Below are positions 1 to 7,748 of a stretch of 42,292 bases of DNA, piece after piece; position 1 is the stretch's first letter, and every line of letters begins with the position of its first letter. The translations under genes were made by a program, and so were the position numbers. The stretch comes from CAYMTV01 sp964393525. GTDB taxonomy: Bacteria > Patescibacteriota > Microgenomatia > Daviesbacterales > UBA10151. The stretch is taken from the NCBI GenBank assembly GCA_964393525.1, contig CAYMTV010000008.1:1-42292 (forward strand). The letters are read 5' to 3'. The notes under the pieces are model-generated. The model ran no database searches. It saw only the letters and a list, made by a program, of their open reading frames with translations, and was not told the origin of the DNA.

Positions 1-24
1 CAGTAATATCTGGCAAACAAATAT

Positions 25-49
25 ACCTCTCCTTTTGGAGAGGTTTTTT
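25..49 (+). terminator. Intrinsic terminator hairpin
   Basis: An eight-base-pair stem (ACCTCTCC / GGAGAGGT) closes a TTTT loop and runs into six T residues, the standard rho-independent layout. It most likely ends a gene lying before the window. It stands 31 nt before the next start codon with no clear promoter in between, so read-through or attenuation into the following operon is also possible. Confidence 0.8.
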
Positions 50-80
50 AATGGATTACTGTCCAGAAAGGAGAGAAAAA

Positions 81-557
81 ATGCCGATTGAAAAAATAGG
101 AGAAATTGCTAGAGCTGCTGTTTTAGATTTGAAGAGATTTTCAGGTGGTCAAATTGCACCTGAAGTGTATTTAGACCAAAGACCATTAGGACTGAGCAAA
201 GGAGAGGTTACTGAACTAACAGCTGTTTGGCAAGGAGCAAAAAGATTAGCCGGGATTGGTGCAAGAAGAGTTGTGTTTGGAGAGAATCCTCAAATTGTTG
301 GAAGAAGAGGACAACTAAGATTAGAAATTATTTCAGGCCTTCCAGATCGTCCAACTCAAGAAGTTTTTGTTATCCAAAACGGAACTGTGGGAAGACCCAG
401 AACTTTTAAAGAAACACTTCAGCGTGGCTATGGTTTAGAAGGGCTGACTGGGGTGGAAGAAGCTAGATTTACAACTGTTTTGGGTAACATTCAAAATATT
501 ACAGCTGAAGCAAGAGTAAGAGGTCTTTTAGTAAACAACGCTGAGGTAAAAGCATAG
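81..557 (+). CDS. Hypothetical protein, 158 aa
   Basis: I do not recognise this protein. It is soluble, without a signal peptide or membrane segment. Glycine- and arginine-rich stretches around residues 50-70 (GIGARRVVFGE, VGRRGQ) alternate with predicted strands, suggesting a small alpha/beta or beta domain. I place the start at 81 because AAAGGAG lies at an ideal distance before it; an in-frame ATG at 51 lies directly after a terminator T-run and has no ribosome site. Its stop codon overlaps the AGGAGG site of the next gene, so the two are translationally linked. It is first of three plus-strand genes with good Shine-Dalgarno sites. Confidence 0.65.
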   Translation: MPIEKIGEIARAAVLDLKRFSGGQIAPEVYLDQRPLGLSKGEVTELTAVWQGAKRLAGIGARRVVFGENPQIVGRRGQLRLEIISGLPDRPTQEVFVIQNGTVGRPRTFKETLQRGYGLEGLTGVEEARFTTVLGNIQNITAEARVRGLLVNNAEVKA

Positions 558-571
558 GAGGATGAAGGTGA

Positions 572-1651
572 ATGAAAACTAATGGGAAAATAAAACAGGA
601 TAAAGTTCTTACTGCTATAGTAGGTAGTTATCCTAAACCCAAATATGTTTTTTCAAAAACCGGAAGACAGCTTTTAGACGATGTCGGAATTTCTTTTTAT
701 AAAAAAGCCGAAAAGATAGGTAGAAAATTTGATGACAAGCTGGATAAAGCTTCTTTTGGGGCTATTTCTGATCAAAACTTAGCTGGAATTGATTTAATTA
801 CTGATGGGGAAGAAAGACGTGGACATTATGTTTTGCATATCTTAAAAGGACTTTCTGGAATTGATTTTAATAAACTTACCAAAGTTTCAATTAGAGGCGG
901 AACTTATGAGCGTAACTTACCAACAGTTACCGGCCCTATTAAATATAAAAGCCCAATTCTAATCAATGAATTTAAATTTACTGTGAATAATGCTAAAGGT
1001 TTTGCCAAAATTGGACTGCCTGGTCCATCAACTGTTGTTGATTGCATCGCGGATGAGTATTACCAGGGTGATAAGGAAAAATTAGCCTTTGATTATGCCA
1101 GAGCTATCAAGAATGAGATAAAAGCATTGATTGATGCAGGGTGTAGAGTAATTCAATTTGATGATCCGGTTTTGTTAAGGTATCCAGAGAATGCTAAAGA
1201 TTGGGGTCTTAAAGCACTTCAAGAGTGTTTTAAAGGTTTAGAAGATAAAGCCTATTTTATTGTTCATATTTGCTGTGGTTATCCTAATAAACCTCTTGAG
1301 AAAAAAGGTGTGGACTATAAAGCAAATCATGACTATTACAAGGATGTTTTATCTTGGCTTTCAAAATCCACCTTAGATGCAGTTTCTATAGAAGGAGCCC
1401 AAAGCAAATTAGATTTATCTACATTATCAGCAATTGGGGAAAAAACAATTATGCTGGGAGTTTTAGATGTTGGATCGAATAAAGTTGAAACAGTTAAATC
1501 TTTGGTAAAAAGAGGCAAAGAAGCACTGAGATATATTAGGAAAAAACAGCTTATTCTGGCGCCAGATTGTGGGATGTTACAACTTTCCAGAAAAGCTGCA
1601 AAAGCCAAACTTAAAAATGCTGCATTAGCTGCAAATATATTAAATAGTTAG
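572..1651 (+). CDS. Methionine synthase II (MetE C-terminal) family protein
   Basis: This 359-residue protein matches the C-terminal catalytic barrel of cobalamin-independent methionine synthase (Meth_synt_2), without the N-terminal half of full MetE. The zinc-thiolate ligands can be placed: His232 and Cys234 in VHICCG, Glu274 in SIEGAQ, and Cys333 in APDCGM. The opening TAIVGSYPKP and the segment IQFDDPVL also fit the family. Stand-alone barrels of this type are often called methionine synthase-like; the methyl donor may be something other than methyl-tetrahydrofolate, so the exact reaction is open. AGGAGG ends 10 nt before the ATG. A SAM methyltransferase gene follows 17 nt downstream, suggesting a shared methyl-transfer role. 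Confidence 0.85.
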   Translation: MKTNGKIKQDKVLTAIVGSYPKPKYVFSKTGRQLLDDVGISFYKKAEKIGRKFDDKLDKASFGAISDQNLAGIDLITDGEERRGHYVLHILKGLSGIDFNKLTKVSIRGGTYERNLPTVTGPIKYKSPILINEFKFTVNNAKGFAKIGLPGPSTVVDCIADEYYQGDKEKLAFDYARAIKNEIKALIDAGCRVIQFDDPVLLRYPENAKDWGLKALQECFKGLEDKAYFIVHICCGYPNKPLEKKGVDYKANHDYYKDVLSWLSKSTLDAVSIEGAQSKLDLSTLSAIGEKTIMLGVLDVGSNKVETVKSLVKRGKEALRYIRKKQLILAPDCGMLQLSRKAAKAKLKNAALAANILNS

Positions 1652-1668
1652 AAGAAAGGAAAAATAAA

Positions 1669-2483
1669 ATGCCTGATGGAACTAATGGACGGATTATAGA
1701 AAATGGAAGAGGACATGCGTTTGAATTGGGAACTGGTCAGTATGGTTATGGTAGAGATTATCTTTTAGGTCAAGCCCCCTTGGCTCCAGTCATAGAAAGA
1801 GTGCACCATCGCCTAGGTCAAATAAGTGGTGATGGGGTTGTTTTAGATTTAGGATGTGGGGTTGGCAGATTTGCTGAAGGGGCAAATGGTTTCAGGCACT
1901 ATCCGATTATTGGAATTGATCTTAATCCAACAGCAGTTCAAGAATATCAGAGTAAAATTGCTCAACACGGTTGGCCAGATGAGGCTCATGTCGGAAATAT
2001 TACTGACCTCAGAATAGTAGGGGATAGAAGGGTGAAGGCAGCTGTTTCATGGAGAGTGCGGCACGCTTTGCCAACGGAAGTACAACCACTGGCTNNNNNN
2101 NNNNCCAATAACAAAGTCATCGGTGTTGGCGGAGCCGGTAACAATATGGTTAACTGGCTTTACAAGAAGCAAGAAGAGTATTGCCCGAAGGAACCCCTCT
2201 CTTCGTAGCTGTAGCTTCGAATCAAGATTGGAAGGCTAAAGAACTAAAAGCTAGGGGAGAATTTAAAGGTGTTGGTCAAAACAACTGTCAAGAAGTCATG
2301 AAGTTAGATGAGCCATTTTGGGTTGAGTTTTTCCCTGAAGCTAGATTGAGACGACTAGCCTTACAAACTGGTTTTAATGTCGCCGAAACGGAAATTTTCA
2401 CAGAACCAAGTGGATATCGACATTTAAGAGAAACAAGACCAGATAATACCTACCTTTTTGCCCAACTAATAAGAAGAGCATAG
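1669..2483 (+). CDS. SAM-dependent methyltransferase, broken by an assembly gap
   Basis: The N-terminal part has a class I methyltransferase core: motif I VLDLGCGVGRFAEG near residue 65, then the acidic strand end IGIDLNP. The frame is broken by ten N and 55 unrelated bases (2095-2159). Joining 2094 directly to 2160 restores one reading frame (250 codons including stop) reading ALPTEV..LALQEARRVLPEG and continuing into FWVEFFPEARLRRLALQTGF near the C-terminus. The two flanks share the same seven bases, ACTGGCT, at the join. The gene is therefore probably intact in the organism at 249 residues. An AAAGGA ribosome site precedes the ATG. The substrate is unknown. Confidence 0.8.
2095..2159. other. 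Scaffold gap plus probable chimeric contig end (FtsZ-like)
   Basis: Ten N are followed by 55 bases that translate, in the upstream frame, to KVIGVGGAGNNMVNWLYK. This is the glycine-rich GTP-binding loop of FtsZ, and it has no place in a methyltransferase. Removing exactly this interval restores the methyltransferase frame across a seven-base direct repeat (2088-2094 and 2153-2159). I infer an assembly artefact, where an ftsZ read path was joined at a short shared word. Confidence 0.7.
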
Positions 2484-2513
2484 AAATATTCAAATTAATC
2501 TATCCATACCATC

Positions 2514-2577
2514 AAAAGTGTGGTGCCATACTTTACCCGCATTTCAAAAGTGCGGTATTTCGTGCGTAAAGTGCGGG
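2514..2577. repeat. Cluster of short AAAGTGYGG motifs
   Basis: The motif AAAGTG(T/C)GG recurs at 2515, 2548 and 2568, and a related AAGTGTGG lies in the hairpin at 2611. Near-complementary CCGCATTT and CCCGCA segments between the copies could form alternative stems. The region is non-coding and lies between two converging genes. I do not recognise the element. Confidence 0.5.
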
Positions 2578-2606
2578 TTGTAAAAAAGACATGAATTACT
2601 AAAATA

Positions 2607-2633
2607 GCAGAAGTGTGGAATCCACACTTCTGC
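2607..2633. terminator. Perfect 12-bp hairpin between convergent genes
   Basis: GCAGAAGTGTGG and its exact complement are separated by AAT, giving a very stable triloop hairpin. It lies between the methyltransferase stop (2483) and the vapC stop (2647), where a bidirectional terminator would be expected. It lacks a T-run on either side, so a mobile or structural element is an alternative. Confidence 0.5.
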
Positions 2634-2646
2634 GGTGTGGCGAGTG

Positions 2647-3030
2647 TCATAGAGAAAAGATCTTTATACCAGGTATTGGATAATCTTTAATGTTGTTTGT
2701 AACTAAAGTAGCATTATGGGTTGATGCTGTGGCTGCAATAAGACTATCTTGAGTAGAAATGGTGATTCCGGTTCTGGCAAAATTATAACGCCAGATCCCA
2801 GCCTGCCTGGAGATATTTTTAGTTATAGCCCAGAATTCCAGTGATTCAAAAAAACTATCCCACAGGAGTCTTTTATTAGGTGTAATGCCTGAGTAAAACT
2901 CAGCAATGTTTATTGAGCAGACTGCAAGTTCCAGGCCTTCTTCAAAAGCCTTTTTAAACCAAAGAATTGCGGAAGGTTGATTTTTGGATAAGTCAACTAA
3001 AATATCAGTATCAATTATGAAAGCAGACAT
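2647..3030 (-). CDS. vapC: VapC-type PIN-domain toxin ribonuclease
   Basis: This 127-residue PIN-domain protein carries the expected acidic metal-binding residues: Asp7 and Asp9 in IDTDILVD, Glu44 in NIAEFYSG, Asp95 in STQDSLIAA and Asp116 in TNNIKDYP. VapC toxins are Mg-dependent endoribonucleases that cut tRNA or rRNA. Its ATG overlaps the TGA of the antitoxin gene by one base (TGATG), the usual coupled arrangement. The length is normal for the family and all key residues are present, so it is probably active. Confidence 0.92.
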   Translation of the reverse strand: MSAFIIDTDILVDLSKNQPSAILWFKKAFEEGLELAVCSINIAEFYSGITPNKRLLWDSFFESLEFWAITKNISRQAGIWRYNFARTGITISTQDSLIAATASTHNATLVTNNIKDYPIPGIKIFSL

Positions 3031-3302
3031 CAGGTTTTTTTGATCGGATATTTTTTACTAAATTTAACCGGATTCATTCTTCTTATATCATGAACCCATC
3101 TGGCTGCAGACTCACTAGTTTCCCAGCCGGGAATATCAACATCTTTTAAGGAGCCTGCTACTTTATGAAACGCCTTGATTAGTTTTAATCTTTTAAGTTC
3201 TTTGTTAGCGGCTTCAACCAAAAATTTACTTCTATTTCTTGCTCCCACCAATTTGTCTATAGAAGAAATGATCTCTTCAGGGATGATAACGTGTGTTCTC
3301 AT
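3030..3302 (-). CDS. vapB: VapB-like ribbon-helix-helix antitoxin
   Basis: The N-terminal 40 residues (MRTHVIIPEEIISSIDKLVG then RSKFLVEAANKEL) have the strand-helix-helix pattern of CopG/MetJ-type DNA-binding antitoxins. The C-terminal half (for example DIPGWETSESAARWVHDIRR) would bind and block the adjacent PIN toxin. VapB proteins usually repress their own operon; a partly symmetric CACACTAGAGTG lies between the -35 and -10 boxes and is a candidate operator. The start codon is 6 nt from the -10 box, so the mRNA is probably leaderless. Confidence 0.88.
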   Translation of the reverse strand: MRTHVIIPEEIISSIDKLVGARNRSKFLVEAANKELKRLKLIKAFHKVAGSLKDVDIPGWETSESAARWVHDIRRMNPVKFSKKYPIKKT

Positions 3303-3308
3303 TAATTT

Positions 3309-3338
3309 AACATATCACACTAGAGTGGGATTTGTCAA
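3309..3338 (-). promoter_or_regulatory. vapBC promoter with candidate operator
   Basis: On the minus strand TTGACA (3338-3333) and TATGTT (3314-3309) are 18 nt apart, and the vapB ATG begins 6 nt after the -10 box. The spacer contains an imperfect palindrome around CTAG. Confidence 0.75.
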
Positions 3339-3339
3339 T

Positions 3340-5160
3340 TTACCCCTCTTTGGTTCCAACAAGATAAATTGCTTGCCAGGGGCGAAAGTTAGAATTATAG
3401 GTTTCATTTATTAAAGTTTCACCATTTCTCACAACTGTTCTTTTAAATACTACTTTTGCTCCCCAGGCTGCCCAGTCAACCTGCTTGATAGTACCGCGAG
3501 GCAGTGTCGGATCATCTTGCCTAAGCTCTGGCGGAGGCGGGGATTGGCTTAGGATAATAGGAGTTGTGATATTGGCAACTCTGCCATCAGTTGTTCCATA
3601 AAAATCAACATACAGAGTATTTCCAGTCACGTATGACTGGATCAAGATATGAGAAGAAGTATCATTTTTAAATTTAAAGTCAACTGAGGGCGCATAAACC
3701 GTGGCATCAAGTCCTGGTGGAAAGCCTTGTTCATAATAAGATACCCTATAAGCATGAGCAGTTCTGGCAGTTACGGGAAGCCCGGCATTTAATGCCGCCC
3801 TAAACAGAGTAGTTGAAACCTGACAGATTCCTCCTCCATCATCCAAAACAGTCCTGCCGGATTTGATAACATATGCCTGTTTGAAACCTGTTGCAGCGGA
3901 AACATCTCCGACGACTTTATTGAAGGAAAACTCCTCTCCCGGAGCGATTAAAACACCGTTGATTCTTGAAGCGCCCAAACGTACGTTAAAGATCCTATTT
4001 TCAATTGAGCCGGCAAAATTGGATACTCCCTGTCCGATCAGTTCTTTAATCCCCAAGTCATTTGTTAATTTATTTTTAGGTTGTATGACATCAACCGGAA
4101 GCTCAACTGCACTTTGATTTGGGGTGGTTAAAGCAGCAGATATTGCAACATACGCCTTGTTAATATTTAATGTCCGTCCTTCCTGGGGAGGTCGAAATTC
4201 GACAACTTTCGTCCCGTCAAAGTTAAACAGAGGTTCTTCAACCGGCCTATTTATTTGCTTGCTTAAATCCTTAAGGTAAAGGTTTAATTTTTCCTGATTT
4301 AAAGTCAGTTTGATGTCCGAGATTTCTTTATTGGCAAGCTTGATTGATTCTACAACCCAGGTTTCATCAATGTTTAAAGATGCAAGAGAGCTTCTGCTAT
4401 TTTTAAGATCAATTAAATTTAAAATAGTGTCTAAATCCAGGGTATACTCCAAATCTTTAAATTTAAGAACTATTGGTGAAAGTTTAATTTCATCCAGCCG
4501 CTTTTTGATGCTTAGCGCATCCTGATAGGAAAGCTTAGGTAGAGCTTTTTTAATGGGTAATTTAGGACTCTCAAGGGTTCCGGTATTGATATATCCTATA
4601 AGTATTTGCTTAAGAATATCACGGTCAACCACCCAGCCTTCTTGTGATGGGGTAACATTTATCTGACCACCCTCAACCTTAAGTTGGGAATCAATCGGTT
4701 CCTGGTCAACTTCTGTGGCAATACTAGCAATTTGAGTATCCAAGTCTTGGTTAAAAGCTGCCCCAATATTAATTTTGACAGGAGAAAAATAGGCTTTCTT
4801 ATGACCATATAAGAAGGCCTCCGCAACTGCCTCATCAAGTTTTAGTGATTGTTTTTGTCCTGAAAGATCAAGAGAATAGTTTTTACTTTCGTAGCTTAAG
4901 GTGATTGGACTTCTTAATCTTTCCGAAAGTTTTACATCAAGCTTGTTGTAAGCCTCATCTTCAGTCAGGGTGGATAGTTTGATACCGGCAACAGAAACTT
5001 GAGGATAGAATTTGTCGGAAAAGTAAAACCAACCTGTTAAAAGTGTAAATACCAGCAAAAATATTGCGGCAAGAAGTGCAAATGAAAGAATTTTTAAAAA
5101 TTCTTTATAGTTTGGCTGTTTTTTCTCTGCAACAGGTTTTTTATCTTTTTTGCCGGCCAT
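3340..5160 (-). CDS. VanW family protein with PG-binding repeats
   Basis: A short basic cytoplasmic N-terminus is followed by one membrane segment (about residues 24-46, LSFALLAAIFLLVFTLLTGW). A long extracellular region then resembles two PG_binding_4 domains (about 60-360). The VanW domain follows, with the conserved FSFNKVVGDVSAATGF and the GGGICQVSTTLFRAALNAGL block (about 380-510). The tail TVVRNGETLINETYNSNFRP resembles the G5-like end of many VanW proteins. The role is presumed peptidoglycan binding or cell-wall remodelling; the biochemical function of VanW is not settled. No catalytic residues can be assigned. The gene is monocistronic and divergent from the next gene. Confidence 0.9.
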   Translation of the reverse strand: MAGKKDKKPVAEKKQPNYKEFLKILSFALLAAIFLLVFTLLTGWFYFSDKFYPQVSVAGIKLSTLTEDEAYNKLDVKLSERLRSPITLSYESKNYSLDLSGQKQSLKLDEAVAEAFLYGHKKAYFSPVKINIGAAFNQDLDTQIASIATEVDQEPIDSQLKVEGGQINVTPSQEGWVVDRDILKQILIGYINTGTLESPKLPIKKALPKLSYQDALSIKKRLDEIKLSPIVLKFKDLEYTLDLDTILNLIDLKNSRSSLASLNIDETWVVESIKLANKEISDIKLTLNQEKLNLYLKDLSKQINRPVEEPLFNFDGTKVVEFRPPQEGRTLNINKAYVAISAALTTPNQSAVELPVDVIQPKNKLTNDLGIKELIGQGVSNFAGSIENRIFNVRLGASRINGVLIAPGEEFSFNKVVGDVSAATGFKQAYVIKSGRTVLDDGGGICQVSTTLFRAALNAGLPVTARTAHAYRVSYYEQGFPPGLDATVYAPSVDFKFKNDTSSHILIQSYVTGNTLYVDFYGTTDGRVANITTPIILSQSPPPPELRQDDPTLPRGTIKQVDWAAWGAKVVFKRTVVRNGETLINETYNSNFRPWQAIYLVGTKEG

Positions 5161-5169
5161 AGTTTCGAT

Positions 5170-5198
5170 ATTGTAGCTTTATGGGGTTTTTAACTCAA
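5170..5198 (-). promoter_or_regulatory. Promoter of the VanW gene
   Basis: TTGAGT (5198-5193) and TACAAT (5175-5170) are spaced by exactly 17 nt on the minus strand, and the ATG lies 9 nt after the -10 box. Almost no leader is possible. Confidence 0.75.
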
Positions 5199-5200
5199 GG

Positions 5201-5206
5201 TATAAT
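5201..5206 (+). promoter_or_regulatory. -10 box of the solute-binding protein gene
   Basis: A consensus TATAAT lies 16 nt before the ATG at 5223. The -35 is weak (TTTATG at 17 nt) and overlaps the divergent VanW promoter, so the two units may share control. Confidence 0.55.
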
Positions 5207-5222
5207 GGAATAACCCTAGATT

Positions 5223-6545
5223 ATGAGAAAAATAATAATTATTGTTTTGGCTCTGGCTGTAGTTTCCGGATTTTTATTCTGGAAGTTTGCGCCAAATTTT
5301 TTTGCCAAACCTCAGGAGGAGAGTAAGCAAATCACCCTAAATATTTTAGGGCTTTGGGATGAAGACAATATCTTAAAGCCTAGCTTTGAAGCTTACAAGA
5401 AAGCCCACCCAAATATCACCTTAAATTATTCCTTTACCTCTTCCAAAAACTATCTTTCAAGGGTTCAAACCAGAGTAGACCAAGCCCAGGATCTGGATAT
5501 TTTCATGATGCACAACAGTTGGCTGCCGGTACTTTTGAAATCAAATTCTTTATCCCCTATGTCGCAATCGGTAATGAGTATTGCTGACTATAAGAAAGAT
5601 TTTTATCCGGTGGTCAGTCAAACTTTAGCAAAAGATGGTAAAGTTTATGCAATTCCCAGAGGGGTGGATGGGCTGGCGCTTTATTATAACGAAGAACTTT
5701 TAAGAAACGGGGGAGTTAAAGTTATCCCGCAAAACTGGCAGCAATTTATTGAAACTGCAACCAGACTTACGGTGATTGGGCAGGATGGCAAGATGACTAC
5801 AGCTGGGGCAGCTTTGGGAACTGCTTCAAATGTTGATCATTGGTCAGATATTTTAGGGCTTTTATTTTATCAAAACCCCGGCGCTGATTTAGAAAATCCT
5901 GCCAACTCAGCAGGGGCTGAAGTTGTTAAGTTTTATACCAATTTTGTAACTCAACCATCTCAAAAAACCTGGGATCTTAATATGGAGTCTTCCACCCAGG
6001 CTTTTGCTTCAGGAAAACTGGCTTTTTATATTGCTCCCTCCTGGCGGGCATTTGAACTTCGTCAGATCAACCCGGAGCTAAAGTTTAAAACAGCACCTGT
6101 TCCCCAGCTCCCAGGGAGAAATGTTGGCTGGGGGACCTTCTGGGCCTATTCTGTTGCCAGAACCTCTAAAAATCCTGATGCTGCCTGGGAGTTTTTAAAG
6201 TTTTTTACATCTAAAGAAACCCAAAAGCTTTTGTATCAGGAAGCTTCAAAAATCAGGTTATTTGGACTGCCCTATTCTCGAATTGAGCTTCAAAAAGAAC
6301 TGGCGGATGATCCGGTGGTGGGCTCATTTGTCAATCAGGCGCCAGTTTATAAATCTTGGTACTTGTCATCAAACACTTTTGATAACCCGGGCATTAATGA
6401 TGCCATCATCAAATATTATGAAGATGCAATCAATGCGGTTTTGCAGGGAGCAGAACCAATTTCTGCTTTAGAAACTACCCAGCAGGGGGTAAAGCAGGTT
6501 TTGAATCAGTATAACCCTAATGCTCCGGCAGAACCCAGCCCATAA
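5223..6545 (+). CDS. ABC-type extracellular solute-binding protein
   Basis: This 440-residue protein fits extracellular solute-binding family 1, the sugar-binding type. Residues 1-22 form a hydrophobic export or anchor segment (IIIIVLALAVVSGFLFWKF) with no lipobox cysteine. The mature part contains LNILGLWDEDN, the hinge-like YAIPRGVDGLALYYNEELL, the GWGTFWAYSVARTSKNPDAA segment and the C-terminal W...DAINAVL helix typical of the fold. Such proteins deliver sugars to ABC permeases, but no permease or ATPase gene is present here, so the partner is elsewhere or the protein acts alone as a scavenger or surface binder. Confidence 0.88.
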   Translation: MRKIIIIVLALAVVSGFLFWKFAPNFFAKPQEESKQITLNILGLWDEDNILKPSFEAYKKAHPNITLNYSFTSSKNYLSRVQTRVDQAQDLDIFMMHNSWLPVLLKSNSLSPMSQSVMSIADYKKDFYPVVSQTLAKDGKVYAIPRGVDGLALYYNEELLRNGGVKVIPQNWQQFIETATRLTVIGQDGKMTTAGAALGTASNVDHWSDILGLLFYQNPGADLENPANSAGAEVVKFYTNFVTQPSQKTWDLNMESSTQAFASGKLAFYIAPSWRAFELRQINPELKFKTAPVPQLPGRNVGWGTFWAYSVARTSKNPDAAWEFLKFFTSKETQKLLYQEASKIRLFGLPYSRIELQKELADDPVVGSFVNQAPVYKSWYLSSNTFDNPGINDAIIKYYEDAINAVLQGAEPISALETTQQGVKQVLNQYNPNAPAEPSP

Positions 6546-6592
6546 AACGAGTATATCCTTGCTTAAACCCCTAGGATTTAGAAAAATTTAAT

Positions 6593-6600
6593 GATAATAT
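6593..6600 (+). promoter_or_regulatory. -10 region of the amidotransferase gene
   Basis: GATAATAT lies 6-8 nt before the ATG at 6607, implying a leaderless transcript. No convincing -35 was found. Confidence 0.5.
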
Positions 6601-6606
6601 CTCTCC

Positions 6607-7335
6607 ATGGAATTTCTGGCTTTTCAACATGTGCCACATGAGCCCCCAGGGCTTATTGCAGATTCTGTTCGCAAGTTAGGTCATGGACTGGAAGTAGTTG
6701 AGTTTTGGAAGCCAAATCCTAGAATTCCTGATATCAGAAATTACCAAGGTTTAATCATCATGGGTGGGCCCATGGGAGTTTATGAGGGGCCAGATAAATT
6801 TCCTTCTAAAGATGCAGAAGTAGAAACTATAAAGAAAGCTCATGAGAAGATTCCCATAATTGGGTTTTGTTTAGGCAGTCAACTTATATCTTATGCTTTT
6901 GGCGGATCAGTTGAGAAGAATATAATCAATGGTAGTCATGTTAAGGAAGTCGGTTTTTATAAGGTGGAGCTTACCCCAGAGGCTGAAGAGGATCCAATTT
7001 TAAAAGGGTTTCCGAATCCAATGACAGTTTTTCAATGGCATGGAGATAGATTTTCAATACCAGAGCATGGAGTACTCCAAGCGACCAATCAGTATTGTGT
7101 TAATCAGGCTTTTAAAATTGGGGATTCAACTTATGGCTTTTTATTTCATTTTGAGTTCAGACCAGATATGGTGAATAGATTAATTGAGGCTGATAGAGAT
7201 TGGATGCATAGAGATCATGAGGTTGATGAGGCAAAACTTATGGATGAAACTCGGAAAAATGAACCTCTAATGCGTGAGCAATGTGACAAGTTATTTGAAA
7301 ACTTCACTACTCTTGCCCAAAAAATGCAGAGATGA
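6607..7335 (+). CDS. Class I glutamine amidotransferase-like protein
   Basis: This 242-residue protein has the class I (GATase1) triad: nucleophile Cys88 in PIIGFCLGSQL and His181 and Glu183 in FLFHFEFRPDM. The oxyanion segment IIMGGPMGVYE is also present. The overall pattern resembles stand-alone GMP synthase-like amidotransferases that release ammonia from glutamine or hydrolyse gamma-glutamyl bonds. No synthetase partner domain is attached or adjacent, so the acceptor substrate is unknown. It heads a run of small plus-strand enzyme genes, but a toxin-antitoxin pair lies between it and the next enzyme. Confidence 0.85.
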   Translation: MEFLAFQHVPHEPPGLIADSVRKLGHGLEVVEFWKPNPRIPDIRNYQGLIIMGGPMGVYEGPDKFPSKDAEVETIKKAHEKIPIIGFCLGSQLISYAFGGSVEKNIINGSHVKEVGFYKVELTPEAEEDPILKGFPNPMTVFQWHGDRFSIPEHGVLQATNQYCVNQAFKIGDSTYGFLFHFEFRPDMVNRLIEADRDWMHRDHEVDEAKLMDETRKNEPLMREQCDKLFENFTTLAQKMQR

Positions 7336-7362
7336 AAAAGGAAATTGTTTCAAAGTAAACAT

Positions 7363-7701
7363 ATGGCATGGAAAGTTTTATTTTTTCAAACTGCAAGAGG
7401 AGATTATCCGGTAAAAAAATTTATTGAGGAGCAAGATCTGGCAACCTCCGCTAAAATTGCCAGCTCAATTGAACTCTTGGAAACTGATGGCCCCTATTTG
7501 AAACCACCCTATATTAAAAAGTTGCAAGACAAACTATATGAGCTAAGAGTATCAGGAAAAGTAGCGGTGAGAATTTTTTACACAATTAAAGATGGTGAGT
7601 ATTATTTACTGCATGCTTTTAAGAAGAAGTCCCAGAAAACGCCATCTCAGGAGATAAAGACTGCTCATGACAGAATGATGGAGGTAATAGCGTTACTCTA
7701 A
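7363..7701 (+). CDS. higB: HigB/RelE-type toxin (Gp49-like family)
   Basis: About 112 residues, beginning MAWKVLFFQTARGDYPVKKF, match the phage Gp49-like branch of the RelE/HigB superfamily. The core YIKKLQDKLYELRVSGKVAV then RIFYTIKDGEYYLLHAFKKK is typical, and toxins of this fold cut mRNA on the ribosome. I prefer the ATG at 7363; a TTG at 7345 in the same frame follows an AAGG and is an alternative start. An XRE antitoxin follows, so the order is toxin first, as in other HigBA loci. Confidence 0.87.
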   Translation: MAWKVLFFQTARGDYPVKKFIEEQDLATSAKIASSIELLETDGPYLKPPYIKKLQDKLYELRVSGKVAVRIFYTIKDGEYYLLHAFKKKSQKTPSQEIKTAHDRMMEVIALL

Positions 7702-7711
7702 AATATTTGCC

Positions 7712-7741
7712 TTGTAAAAAGTATAGCATATATGCTATACT
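7712..7741 (+). promoter_or_regulatory. Antitoxin promoter inside a perfect 22-bp palindrome
   Basis: Bases 7720-7741 form a perfect palindrome with half-site AGTATAGCATA. Its right half contains a -10 box (TATACT, 7736-7741), 18 nt after TTGTAA (7712-7717). The higA ATG follows 7 nt later. This places a probable autoregulatory operator over a promoter that drives the antitoxin separately from the toxin. Confidence 0.75.
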
Positions 7742-7748
7742 ACAAGTA

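Noticed and set aside
1336..1608. Open frame of 90 codons on the minus strand inside the MetE-like gene
   Set aside because: It lies wholly antisense to a strongly supported gene and its translation is low-complexity hydrophobic/serine sequence with no promoter or ribosome site.
2105..2159. A real ftsZ gene fragment at this locus
   Set aside because: Only about 18 residues match and removing the segment restores the methyltransferase frame exactly, so a chimeric contig end is more likely than a pseudogene.
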